Shown here: positions 38,380-50,700 of the stretch, one piece after another
Numbering within the stretch: the stretch's first letter is position 1
Layout: each line of letters starts with the position of its first letter
Origin: Prochilodus magdalenae
Lineage: Eukaryota; Chordata; Actinopteri; Characiformes; Prochilodontidae
Direction of reading: 5' to 3'
Length of the DNA: 64,000 bases
Assembly (NCBI GenBank): GCA_024036415.1
Contig: JAMWET010000756.1
Span: forward strand, 386,001-450,000
The notes under the pieces: model-generated
What the model saw: only the letters and a program-made list of their open reading frames with translations
What the model was told of the DNA's origin: nothing
Database searches by the model: none
Made by a program: the position numbers and the translations under genes

Positions 38380-41210
38380 GGACGATGGGGATCAGGAGCG
38401 TATAACAGACAAAGAGATTCATGGATTATCTGAATTAAAGGAATTATTACAGGATGAGTGGACGTTCATGGGGATTGCAGAAAGCTGTAGCAGTGTATGT
38501 GTAGAATGTGTATGTGGAGGTGTGTTCAAAGACAAGCAAACCAAACCATGTTATGAAAATAGAAATTCTAAATACATACATCTGTTTGCCCTAGCACTCA
38601 CTTAAAATTCCTATCATAACACTATAGCTTACTCTAATCTCACACATCCTACTCGCACTAAAACAGGCAAAAAATGGTGAATGATTCCTCATAAAGAGAA
38701 AACAAGGAAATAGAAAAAAGAGGCTGTTGCAGAAAACACACTTTCAGGCACACTTATTCACACAAGCACAAATGACGGCGTCCCCAGAGGGCAAACCGCA
38801 TGTGTGTGTGTGCTGCAAAACCAAATTCAGTCCTTTTGTGAGTGCACCCTCCAAGTGAAGAAAGGAGAACAAAGGAACATGCTGTTTCTTGTTCATCCTC
38901 TTCTCCCTATCTCTCTGTTGCTGTTATTTTTACAAGCTATTTTCTCTCTCTCCCCCTCGCTCTCTCTCTGTCTCCATCTCTCTTTTTCCATCTCTCCTCC
39001 ATAACATATTCCTAAAAGATTTTTTAAAAAGGCAGAGAGGTAAAAAAAACACACACACACAACCACACATAAACACACACATACACACACACACACACAC
39101 ACTTATCCACTCTAACACAGCCGCTGTCTAAGAAAAAGTCATATACAATGTCTGGCATTTTCTCTCCTCTCCACTGTCTCAGTGTGAGATATGGGTAAAG
39201 ATGAGGATGATCAGTAGCTGCGTGTAAGTACACATGGTTCTGCACTCATGGGTAAATAATGACACCTACGGGTTCATATACTGAACTGCAGTCTGTATTC
39301 ATTTATCTGGTCTGTTGACCCCAGTCATTCGCTGTCAAAGGCAAAACAATGGGTTTTTTTTACATGTACCACCATTTTGGCACTTAACACCAAAAATAAT
39401 AACTCAGAACACAAGGGAATGTTAATTGTCAGTTTTGGATAGTAAATTAATTTTTTGCATTTGCATTTGCATTTTTTTTGCATTAAGACTTGGGATTACA
39501 AGCAGTCCTACCACTGTAAAGAAATCAGAGTAATTTTATATACAATTACCCATTTTACATTAAGATAAAACTATGCTGGAATTTGGAAAAATCTTGCAGT
39601 TTTCCTGGTTTAATAGGCATTCAGTATTTTCATTCAAAATTTCCTCAAGGTCACATTGTTAAAATGTGCCATTCTCAGAACATTACACAATCAAATAATC
39701 TATCTATCTATAGATATATAGATTCTATACACTGTATATATTGTAGAAACTTATCAACATTGTATCACCAAAATAAGTCTGGAAAAAAATATTTTTTGTA
39801 CTGCACTATGTGACTTCAGTTGCATCAATTGTGCTGATATTTATGAAAAAGTCATTGAAATTCATCCATCATTTTATTTGTAATGGTGAACTAAGATATA
39901 AAAGTGGTGGAGACACAATAAGCCTGTAAGATTTGAGTGGGAAAATATTGCTGTTTAATTATGCTAGATAATTAAGTCCTAAAATGGTTAAAATAATGTG
40001 CTTAAAAAATGTCTATCACCACAAACCTTATATGACGTTATTGTTAAATAACTACTCATAATTAATGCTCAAATGTGTCCATGGATGAACAAAAAGATGT
40101 ATAGTTTTAATATTTCATAACAAATTCTTCTCCAGCTCCTTTGCTGTCTGTCACATATCAGGCCACATCTCATCCCTCCACTGCTCCGACTCCTTCGCTC
40201 CCTCTTTCCCCTTCACTTGTCCTCCCTGAAAGGCCGCAGTAATGTGATTTCTGTAATGCAATTTGTCTGTGGTGTCTGTGCCGTGTGCACGTGTGGACAG
40301 TGGGGAGGATCTCGCTCCTGCCGGAATGATTTATGATCTGCGTTCTGCTGTTTTTCTAAAACACGTTTCTCTTCATTTATTTTTAATCTGCAGAGCGATT
40401 AGTTCTCCCTGTCACCTGCTACGCCACGTCTGAGCTCGGTGTTAATGAGACAAAGAGGAACAGAGAATTCAGGGAGAGAACGGGGGAGAAATACATGCAT
40501 ATAGGGAAGGAGGGAAGAAAGGTAAATACATTGGCTGTTTCTGTGATGAAGACCTGCTTAGGGACGGCAGCTTCAGTACATATCAGTGAAGGAACCAAAT
40601 AGATTCGACCATCATCTGACCTGATCTGAGAAAACAAACGCAAATTTTGCAATGAAGCCATGAGCTGAAGGTGTATCCTAAGTGCCTTTAAATGAACAAT
40701 CAGCAAAAGTGGAGGTCAAAGCACCGCACCCAATTCAAATCAGACCTCTGATTCCCATGGCAACACCTTCCTCTTTGCACTCATCCTCTTATATGTCTTG
40801 ATTACTTCTTTTCTCTCTCTACTTGTCTACTGATCCCTCTGCTCAGTTCTTTTATGTCTGCATCTGTCCACCTCAATGCCCTCTTCTTAAGCTTTGTACT
40901 GTGGAACACCTTTTAACTGAATTGCTGATGTATTTTGCTTTTATGGGGAGCAAATACATAATGATATAATGATCCCGTTTTTTAATTATTCCTATGCTGT
41001 TTGCCTTCAAGTGAAGGCCTTGGACCACATTAAGGCCCAGGTGTGTTTTTACATGCTTAATAAAGGTGCATAAAGATTCTACTATATAATTGGATGGCTT
41101 TGATTTAAATGATTTTTAAAAGGATGATCAGTTAAATTATCGTACGCTGAATAATACTGCACACTGCGGGTAATAACTGTATATTAGCATAATTATTGCT
41201 AATACAAGCA
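38380..41210. other. gene-free region
   Basis: No gene supported. There is a CA tract at 39049-39102. The 40130-40460 part has balanced composition with 'gtaatgtgatttctgtaatg', 'gcacgtgtgg' and 'atgatttatgatctgcg', and resembles a regulatory block (candidate only). Overlapping octamer sites occur at 39459-39472. Confidence 0.5.
39049..39102. repeat. (CA)n microsatellite
   Basis: CA repeats with a few interruptions (AACCACACATAA). Confidence 0.95.
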
Positions 41211-41212
41211 CT

Positions 41213-41248
41213 CCTCCCTCTCTCTCTCTTTCTCTCTCCCTCTTCTTG

Positions 41249-41304
<56 letters not shown>

Positions 41305-41322
41305 GGTGTGTGTGTGTGTGTG
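41213..41322. repeat. (CT)n-(TA)n-(TG)n compound microsatellite
   Basis: Three dinucleotide blocks in succession: CT to about 41262, TA to about 41291, TG to about 41322. Confidence 0.95.
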
Positions 41323-41488
41323 GCTTGTGAGTGATAATCAGTATTACGTGATAATGGCTCGTCTTACAGTTTTTCTGAAGTTGACTCTCTCTCTCTTTTT
41401 TTCTCTATATAATTACAGCACACTCACCTCACCAGGGAGCAAGCTTTAAATAAAGACCTGATCGGATTCTGCGGGGTGAGAAGCACAC

Positions 41489-41640
<152 letters not shown>

Positions 41641-41935
41641 CGTTTCTCCACTGTATTGATCTGCTGTCTGTAAAGCTTGTTCTGCTGTCTAAACATTATT
41701 GATTACTCCTCCCTCAAGTATAGGCTCCCTGTTCAATTTTCATTTTCCAGCTATTTGTTCCTCTTTAAAGGGACTTGATTCCGCTTGTAAGTCAATACAC
41801 ATGAAAGAGAAAGACTGTCTGTTAGACAGAAAAGCGTAACACTGTTGCATGTTTTTCTCTTGTTGTATGTCTTTTAATGAACTTTGCTTAATTTTATCCC
41901 TCTAAGCTTTAATAGTACAGAGTGCTTACTCGATT

Positions 41936-42080
41936 ACTATTATTAATACTTGCTATTATTATTATTATTATTATTATTACTACTATGACTACTACTACTA
42001 TTATAATTATGATTATTGTTATTATTATAATTATTATTATGATTATAATTATTATTATGGTATTATTATTGTTGTTGTTC
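41936..42080. repeat. (ATT)n-type trinucleotide region
   Basis: Imperfect ATT/ACT/ATA trinucleotide array with GTT and GAT variants. Confidence 0.9.
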
Positions 42081-43452
42081 CAATTAAAATTGTGATGTAG
42101 TATTACAAGCACCTTCAGGGCTGTAGTGTTAACACCACCTACTGGCCTGAATTTGAAGTACTGTTTTTTCTACTCTTAGTATTCTAAACATCCGAAACAG
42201 GTTACACGCATAGTCACAAATGCATTCCTCAAAAGTTCTTAATGACAGTAATATTCTTTACACCGGCCTACATTAAGCAGGGCTATGAACCAACTGCCTT
42301 AAAACACTGATTCCTGCTGAGTCGAGCTGCAGACGTGGTGGAGCCTGTACTAGTGAGGTCTGGTTGCCTGCTTTCTCAGGAGAATTCTTTTACTGTCTCC
42401 AAAATCATGGAGTTTTAGTGTAGTAAAATGTGGTAAAATGGCCACAAAGTAGACCTGTCTCCTTGTAGTTTGTATCAAGCAGAGAGATAATATGACTGTA
42501 GCACTACAACAACTTACAACATGCACAGATCAAGAAAAGGTACTAAACTCAAGGCTTGTTTAACGATCTATTATACATATAGCCCAAGTTAAATCAAATA
42601 AAACAACTTAACTGAAACTTTAAATAGCTCTCCCTCTCTTACTTCTCAATCCCCACCTCCACCAGTCCTGGCAGTCCCCTGCAGCATCTTCCTCTCTTTC
42701 TCTTCCTGTGTTTAATAATACATACACAAAAACTCAAATAACAAGTGGTCAATCGATTCAGGCTAAACTGGTAAAAGCTTTTCTCCTGACTGGCTTGTGA
42801 TGGAGATGACACCTCTAAATTTCTATGTACACATTATGGAACTGAGGGATATACAGTTGTGGTACGATCGGCACTATAACATTACTGTCAGCACTGCCAT
42901 TAACTTAGTGTAAACAACGACATATGGAAAATACTGGTGTCGCCATTTCCAAACACTTTAGATTAATACAAAGACAAAGAATATAGAGCTGTCAGTGACG
43001 CTGTGTCTAGCTTTCTCGCTTGTTCCTTCTCTAACCATAAAGAGAGGCTTCCTAAAGCTAGTTGTTTGCTAGTTAGCTAGCCCATGTTAGCGTTAGCCTG
43101 TAACCTTTTCCTTCCCTTATGTAAACCCAAAGCTGACACAAATTCATTTAGCAGAGGGACATATTCTCTCTGTACATACTGGCTATTTCACTCCATATAT
43201 CATTGACCTTTGAACGTCGTCTAATATTTTCTAGAGCGGGTTTAGTCAAAACCCACAACTCAATTCAACGGTCATCAATCGACGTTAAATAGAGATTCCA
43301 GAACCCGCCCCCGCGTGATAAGATTGGCTTACAATTTACAAGGTCTGATATTATTGGTCGAGCTGAAGGGTTACACTTGTCAATCTGTAAGAAAACAGGT
43401 GGGGTAGCGCCGCATTAGAGCAGCACCAGCACATCCCACAGGTCGCAGGCGG

Positions 43453-43572
43453 CTATTACAATGAATATCTAATAGCACCCTGCTATTACAGTGAATATCT
43501 AATAGCACCCTGCTATTACAATGAATATCTAATAGCACCCTGCTATTACAGTGAATATCTAATAGCACCCTG
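43453..43572. repeat. 30-bp minisatellite, 4 copies
   Basis: Four head-to-tail copies of a 30-bp unit beginning 'ctattaca' and ending 'agcaccctg', at 43453, 43483, 43513 and 43543. The only difference is position 9, which alternates A, G, A, G. A fifth degenerate start follows (atattagaacag). There is no spacer between units, so this is a minisatellite and not a CRISPR array. Confidence 0.97.
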
Positions 43573-43589
43573 ATATTAGAACAGTGCCC

Positions 43590-44718
43590 TGTGAACTGTG
43601 AAGTTTGAGACGCGACAGCACGGCCTAATAAAAGGAATACTTGAAAAATAACTATAGATAATTAGAACGAACCGTGATTAGCTGGACTGGGTGGTGTGCG
43701 AACATGGACGGATAGATGGATTTAGTAATGCACATTTATTTATGAATGTAAATGGACAGGGGATAAATAACATAACAATATGTCTCTAAACTGGTCTAGC
43801 GACTCACGCAAAACGACAGTATGCTATGCTATCTACAGTAAAATATCGACGCAGACAAATGTAAAAACTACAGATATGTTAAAAAAGAGAAAAATCTTCT
43901 ATTGGTACTGTGGAATACTGAAACTCACTCCTACATCCAGCCCACATCAGCATACATCACACACTAGCTAATCGTGAAAAAGTGAGCAAACCAGTTACAG
44001 GATGCCAGTCAGAAAGAAGATCCCAAAAACCACCCTTTGTACCAGACAAATGTTGCTTCAGTGGCTCAAAGCCCAATAATATCTGTAAGCACCTGAGGAA
44101 CAGTCGTTGTTCACTTGTGCCGAGCTCTCTATCGGGTGTGAAACCGCCTCATGTACGCAAGAAATACACTACAATCTGAATAAATAAAAATACACCTGTA
44201 AACGTATCTCGATGCTAAACGTGACTCTACCGTGTTTGGTAAACACGTGCTTTGTTGAAGAGGAGGAGTTTCATGTGACGTTCCTGACTCTGATTGGTCT
44301 GATTGTTCTTTTAGCACCGCCCAGTAAGAACTCCATCAGTGCCACCAAAGACTTCAGTAAAGAATAATGTAACCTCGTGTGTTACACTACACGGGGCAGT
44401 GACTCCATGTGCAGAGTGTGGATCCTGCAGTGATGTTCAGATGAACGATTTGCCGCAGGCAGTCCTGCTGAAGCGCACACGGATCGCCTTTCCAGTGATC
44501 ACAGCTTACGAAACAAGCCGGGTGGAGCTTTCGTAACGTCCTTCTCGACTCAGCTGTCATTCCTCAGTTCACTTTAGAGGTAACCTAAATGAGCTTACTT
44601 ATACTTATGTCGGCAGATATCGGGGCTTTTGTTTGATCCCTGTTAGTGGCTGGTCGCTTAATGAAATTTCCTCAGTTGTGCTCTTCTCTGTAGGCTTTAG
44701 CTCCTTTCGCTCTGAGAG
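43590..44718 (+). promoter_or_regulatory. cryptochrome gene 5' flank and probable promoter
   Basis: Sequence upstream of the cryptochrome start. It contains a canonical E-box CACGTG (44244-44249) and a D-box-like TAATGTAA (44365-44372, one mismatch from TTATGTAA). Both element types are known drivers of clock- or light-regulated transcription in fish. A 5' UTR probably starts within the last few hundred bases. No TATA box is obvious. The open frame at 44339-44536 has no recognised domain. Confidence 0.4.
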
Positions 44719-47700
44719 ATGTCCCAAACTAAAGCCTCTCAGGTCCGCGCAATGCTCAGAGATCTGCTGTCGGGGCGTGAAGACCCCGAGGGTTTCTTCT
44801 GTCTCTGCCTTTCTGCACTGGGGGACAGAGACACTCGAGCACTGTTTCTGGACTTCATTAAGCCTCTTGCCTCAGGACACATTCAGCTGTACAGACAACT
44901 CACTGCCATCTTCCTGGACTACTTCTCTCAGGTAGGCTGGTTGTATTCCCTGACCACTGCACGCGCCTGATAATTAGGGTCAGTTTGCTTTTAGCAGGTT
45001 AAATCTCTCTATATATTATATGTATAACTATATAACCATAGATTTAAAGGGTGTTGGGGGGGGGAGGGGGTGCATTGTAATGAGAGAGCACTGATGGTCA
45101 AAACATAAAAGGGAAATACATCCCCAAACCAGAAAAGGTCTGGACATGATGGAAAAAGGCAAATCAAACAGAATGCAGTGTTTTTACATTGACTTTGAAT
45201 TTTATTTCAATGCAGACAGTATGAACCCAAGACATTTTATGTTTTCTCTGGGCAACTTAATGTATTAAATATTCACTGATCATCCAAAGAATACTTGCAA
45301 CCAGAAGGAAGTATTGGATATCAATGCTGTGATAATACATTTAGACTAATGTGTATTGAGCTACACATACTGAAGTAGTGTCTCTTAGCATGGCATCGGG
45401 CCGCCATGTTTGCTAACGCAACAATGCCAGGCCCACAATACATCAATTAGACCATCCTGCATCCCGGAGTGATCTCAGACCTGTATATTTTTACTTTCTG
45501 TTTATAAACATAGCCCACTACAACCACTACACTTACATTCATACTCGAGTTGGCTGCATTTTGGCTGTAGCAGGCTGAGCTGGTGAGGCCATATTGCATG
45601 ATGGGATGCAGTACACCATTAAGATAACTGTATAGTAGAAATTCTGACTGCAGTAGAACACTACTGGACTACAGACTTAAAGTTTGGTTGCATACTGCAT
45701 ACTACATACTACTTTCAGGTAGACTTAGTATGTGAGTAGTATGCCATATTCCATTTTGAATAAAGAAAAGATGGCCAGAGGATCTCCATTTTTTTTCATT
45801 ATTATTTTTATTCATTCTTTTTTTTATTACGGAAGCAACCAAATACTGCAAAACACATTTTATCTTTAAAAGAAGTGAAGAAATTATATAATAAGCAGCA
45901 CTGGGTACTGAGGCAACACATCTTTCCCTCTGTTCTATCAGGATGATGAAGAAGCATTAGAGGTGGCCATAGCTCTTTCACTTCATGACACCTCTCACAG
46001 AGATGAGCTACCTGGAAGCAGCAGCTCTGACCTGCTAGCCAAAGAGGCACTGGGGGACAGTCAGGCTGGAGATACAGAAGAATCCTTTAAGAAAGAATGT
46101 CATCGGAAGAACACTAGGACCACTGATGTCATTAAGACAGAAAACAGTTCAGACTCCTCATCGTGTCCCGCAGATGATGAATCTAAAAATCTTGATAACT
46201 TGAACCACTCAGTGAAGCCAAAGAAGTCACGGAGGTATCGGGGACGCAAAAAGCAGCAGCTCATGCAGAATCCTTCAGCTCCACGGCCTGTGATCCTGTG
46301 GCTCCGTCGTGACCTTCGCATATGGGACAATCCGGCTCTGATTGGCTGTCTCAAGTTAGGTGCACCAATCATCCCTGTATTCCTGTGGAACGTCGCAGAG
46401 GAGGAGGGGTCAGGGGTTACAGTAGCAACAGGTGGAGCCAGTAAGTATTGGCTCCATCAGGCACTGGAGTGTCTGAACCGCTCCCTTGAGGAACGTGGTA
46501 GCCATTTGGTCACCCAGAGAGCCGAGGTGTCCTCTCTAGCTGCCCTGCAGGCTCTAGTGGCTGAAACAGGGGCTGGAGCAGTGGTGGCCACTGCTCTGTA
46601 TGAGCCATGGCTCAAGGACAGGGATGACAGCGTATGGGCTGCACTGGAGAAAGAGGGCATCAAATGTCACATCTACCACTCCTACTGCCTCAGAGACCCC
46701 TACACTGTCAGCACAAAGGGAGTTGGCCTGCAAGGTGGGTCTCAAAAAGTAGTTTCACAAACATAACATTCCTAGTTCGTACAGTCAGTATATGAAAACT
46801 GAGCTGTAGTTCATTTTGCATTCATTGTTTTATTGTTGTGACAAGCAGCACATATATGATAAACAGTTTACCCTGATTTAGTTTAGCTCTGCCCATTTAT
46901 ACTATTAGTAAACCAGTTGATCAGTTAAATCTCTCAAATCAAAGCCTTATTCCATTCATTATGAAATGGTATGAAAACTTTTCAAGTTATGTAGAATAAT
47001 AAAAGTTACCATCCTTGTCAAGAAAAATATATATAATATAATATAATACAGTACAATATAAAATAATATAATATAATATAATATAATAGTGTATAATATA
47101 ATATAATAGTATATAATATAATATAATAGTATATAATACAATATAATATAATATAATATAATATAATATAATATAATATAATATAATATAATATAATATA
47201 ATATAATATATGAAAAAAGCTTGCCGTGGAAAGATTTACCTAATGAAAAACATTTTTAGCCTAACATTGCTCTGCCGATTGGTAGAGATGGCACATTCGG
47301 GAAGTTCAAAACATTCTTCATTAAGATATGGTGGCTCAGAATGTACTCATCCAGTTTAGAAGTTTGTTAAAGAGAAAAAAAGATAAGAAGTTTCCTTGTT
47401 ATTTCCCTGTTCTCTTTTTTGCAGGTATTGGTTCTGTTTCTCACTTCATGAGCTGCTGCCAGCAAACCTCTGGCCCACCACTCGGGACACCACTGGATGC
47501 CCCTTGCACTCTGCCTGCTCCATCGTTCTGGCCTCAGGGATGCCCCCTCACTCAGCTAGGACTGGCTCGCATGCCACGCAGAAAAGATGGCACAGAAGTG
47601 AGCCAGCACAGTTAACTACGAATCAATCATCTTATTGAGACGTCCCGTGCAGGCTCAGCCCATAATCCAATTTGAACAGTTTCTCCTTTACACCAAATGT

Positions 47701-50700
47701 AGCTGATTTATCCAAGATCCACTCAGTGTCTGAACTTTACAACTTCAGTTTAGCACTGGCACTGTGATACTAATGTAGCTAACAAAAAGGACAAGTACAA
47801 TAAAGAGAGTAGCTACACTGAAGGCCTGAGTAGTGTCTGTATTGCCTGCACCTATATCCATAGCATAACAGTGTGCGGTGTAGTCTCAGCAAATAATTTA
47901 AGAAAGTCTTTTTCAAATGACTTGCTTAAAAGTGTCCATATAATTTTTTTTTCTTGTAGTCTTATTCTCTTTTTATCCATACGATAGTTGTGTATACCAA
48001 ATACCATCCTAATTAATTTTTAGAAACCTTCCAGAATTAAAAAGGCTGTTGTTGTTACAGGGGCATTATCTTCATTCTGTTTGGCGTGTACTGTGCCTAT
48101 TGTTTTCATCATCATCATTGTTTTCATATGTCCTGTATGGACTGGAAAGTGAATGGTGTAACTTCAGCAATGTTCACATACTTCAATGTACATGAAAGCA
48201 AATGAGTGATCACCTAGGCCTGCAGTTTGGTGATGCTAAACCAAGGTTCTATTACTTCTTGGCTAAAATTAGCCTTGGTGCTCCAGTGCAAAGCTAAAGA
48301 AGCAAAGATGTCTTGGACAGTTGACTACACATGTATGGACTGGGAAAGGAAGTGTGTAAATTAAATCTACTACCGCTTTGATGGTTTTACAAAAGAATCT
48401 TTATCAGAGGAGATGCTATACCTCTTTATCAATCCCTTCATTTCTCTCTGCATTCCTGAGGTCTCAGAATGTGTAATGTGTTTGACAGATTGACTGGGCA
48501 GCAAATATTCGTAAAGCCTGGAATTTCAGCGAGGATGGAGCTTGTGCTCGACTACAGACCTTCCTGAAAGATGGTGAGTGAGTTACTGATACAGATAAAT
48601 CTATGCCCAAAACAATGGCAACACACTGATCGACCTACTCCTACTCCTTCTTAGCAACGTTATGAATTTCCATCTTCATGAGTTTTAGGTGTGTACCGCT
48701 ATGAGAAGGAATCAAGTCGAGCAGATGCTCCAAACACCAGCTCTCTGTCTCCATACCTACACTTTGGGCAGTTGAGTCCACGCTCCCTGTTATGGACAAC
48801 TCGAGGGGCTCATTGCCGACCTCGCAAGTTCCAGCGGAAGCTGGCCTGGAGGGATCTGGCATATTGGCAGCTCTGCCTGTTCCCCCACCTGCCCTGGGAT
48901 TCCCTCAGGCCACCATACAAGGCAAGCCTAAAATGAATAAATATTGTATGAAGTAAACACTCATTGTGTGTTTAACGTTCCCAGTTCTTTTGGTGGGCAT
49001 GCATGCAATTAATGTTAATCATGCATGGGATTTATTTTTTGCATCTGTGTTATAACTGTTTTATGGGAATAATGACATGGCAATATGCAGGCATATTTGT
49101 GTTATACTTTGTGTTCATGTGTTCGTAGGCTCTACGCTGGAGTTCAGAACGTGCCCATCTGAAGGCGTGGCAACGTGGACAAACAGGTTACCCGCTGGTT
49201 GATGCAGCAATGAGGCAATTATGGCTAACTGGCTGGATGAACAACTACATGAGGCATGTGGTGGCATCCTTTCTAATTGCCTACCTCCACATTGCCTGGC
49301 AAGAGGGATACCGCTGGTTTCAGGTGAAGAAAAAAGGAAAAAATAGAATCCAGTATTAAAAGACATGCAGTAGATATTCACATCTCAGGGCATTTTATTG
49401 TACAGGCACTGAATGAAACATTAGGCCATAAAGACTGAGTTACACAAAATACAGTATAACTTGATAGGTGTGTGCGGTTCTTCTCAGTCTAATGATTTTC
49501 TCAAAAGCACTGTCTTTACCTGAGCTACAATTACAGCTTCCCTAAAATCTTTTAAACTAATCTTAAAACCTTTTTCGTTTTTACTTTTCTGCAATCCCAA
49601 TTCCAAAAATGCTAGAATACTGTGGTGTATGTAAATAAATATAAATACAAACAGAGAGCAATGATTTGCAAATCTCATAGACCCAAATTGTATTCCCAAC
49701 AGAACATGGAATACATATCAGATGTTGGAAGTGAGACCATTAAACCATGAAAATCATTAACTCATTTAGAACTGAATGGCAACACCACATCTTAAAACTG
49801 GACTTGTGCATGTCTAACACGGTGTAGCACTCTTCTTCTAACAACAAGACAATAAAAGAAAGTAAAAGGCAGGTGTTTTAACAATCCTGCAAATTCATTC
49901 ATCCAAATGTTAACAAATGTAGAGTGTGTAGAATTGGGTGAGGGTGTAAAATTGTGAATTGTATGTACTGATCAAAATTATTTAGTGGGTGAATGGAACC
50001 AAGGAAACATGATTTACACCAAGCAAATATAGCTATTTAATTTACTGTTGAAAACTGACCACTGAACCCACATGGCTTTATGTAATGAAATATTCTTAAA
50101 TGTGAAAAGTATATTTTGTTTTGATTTTATTTTCCCTTCAAAGCAGCCTGTGTGTATTGTTTTTGTCAAAAATGGATTTTTAGGCTAAAACAACCATAAA
50201 GAATATATTAGGTATAGATATAGTATGTATTAGGTATAGAGCAGCTGTCCATGGCCTGCAAGCATCAAATGTTTGGTTCCTATCCACAGCACTGTGAACA
50301 ATTCTGAATCTACAATAGAGCATTTCACATCAAACCACTCGATGACATTTAACAGTCTAATTATCGAGCTGTTCTCTGTCCAGATGCTTAGAGCATCCTT
50401 GTTTCCAGCTTTGTTGTCTAGGTGCAGCATGATGTTTGCCAACAAGTGACATATTCTTTATGTGACTCCCTAAAATAATGTGCTTCTCGTCTCTGCTTTA
50501 TTTCCCTATAGGACACTCTAGTAGATGCTGATGTTGCTATAGATGCCATGATGTGGCAGAATGGGGGCATGTGTGGTCTGGATCACTGGAACTTTGTCAT
50601 GCATCCTGTTGATGCAGCACTGACTTGTGACCCCTATGGAAATTATGTGAGGCAGTGGTGCCCCGAGCTGAAGGCGTTGCCTGATGACTTAATCCATAAG

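Noticed and set aside
43453..43572. Possible CRISPR-like direct repeats
   Set aside because: The 30-bp units are contiguous with no spacers, and the genome is animal; it is a minisatellite.
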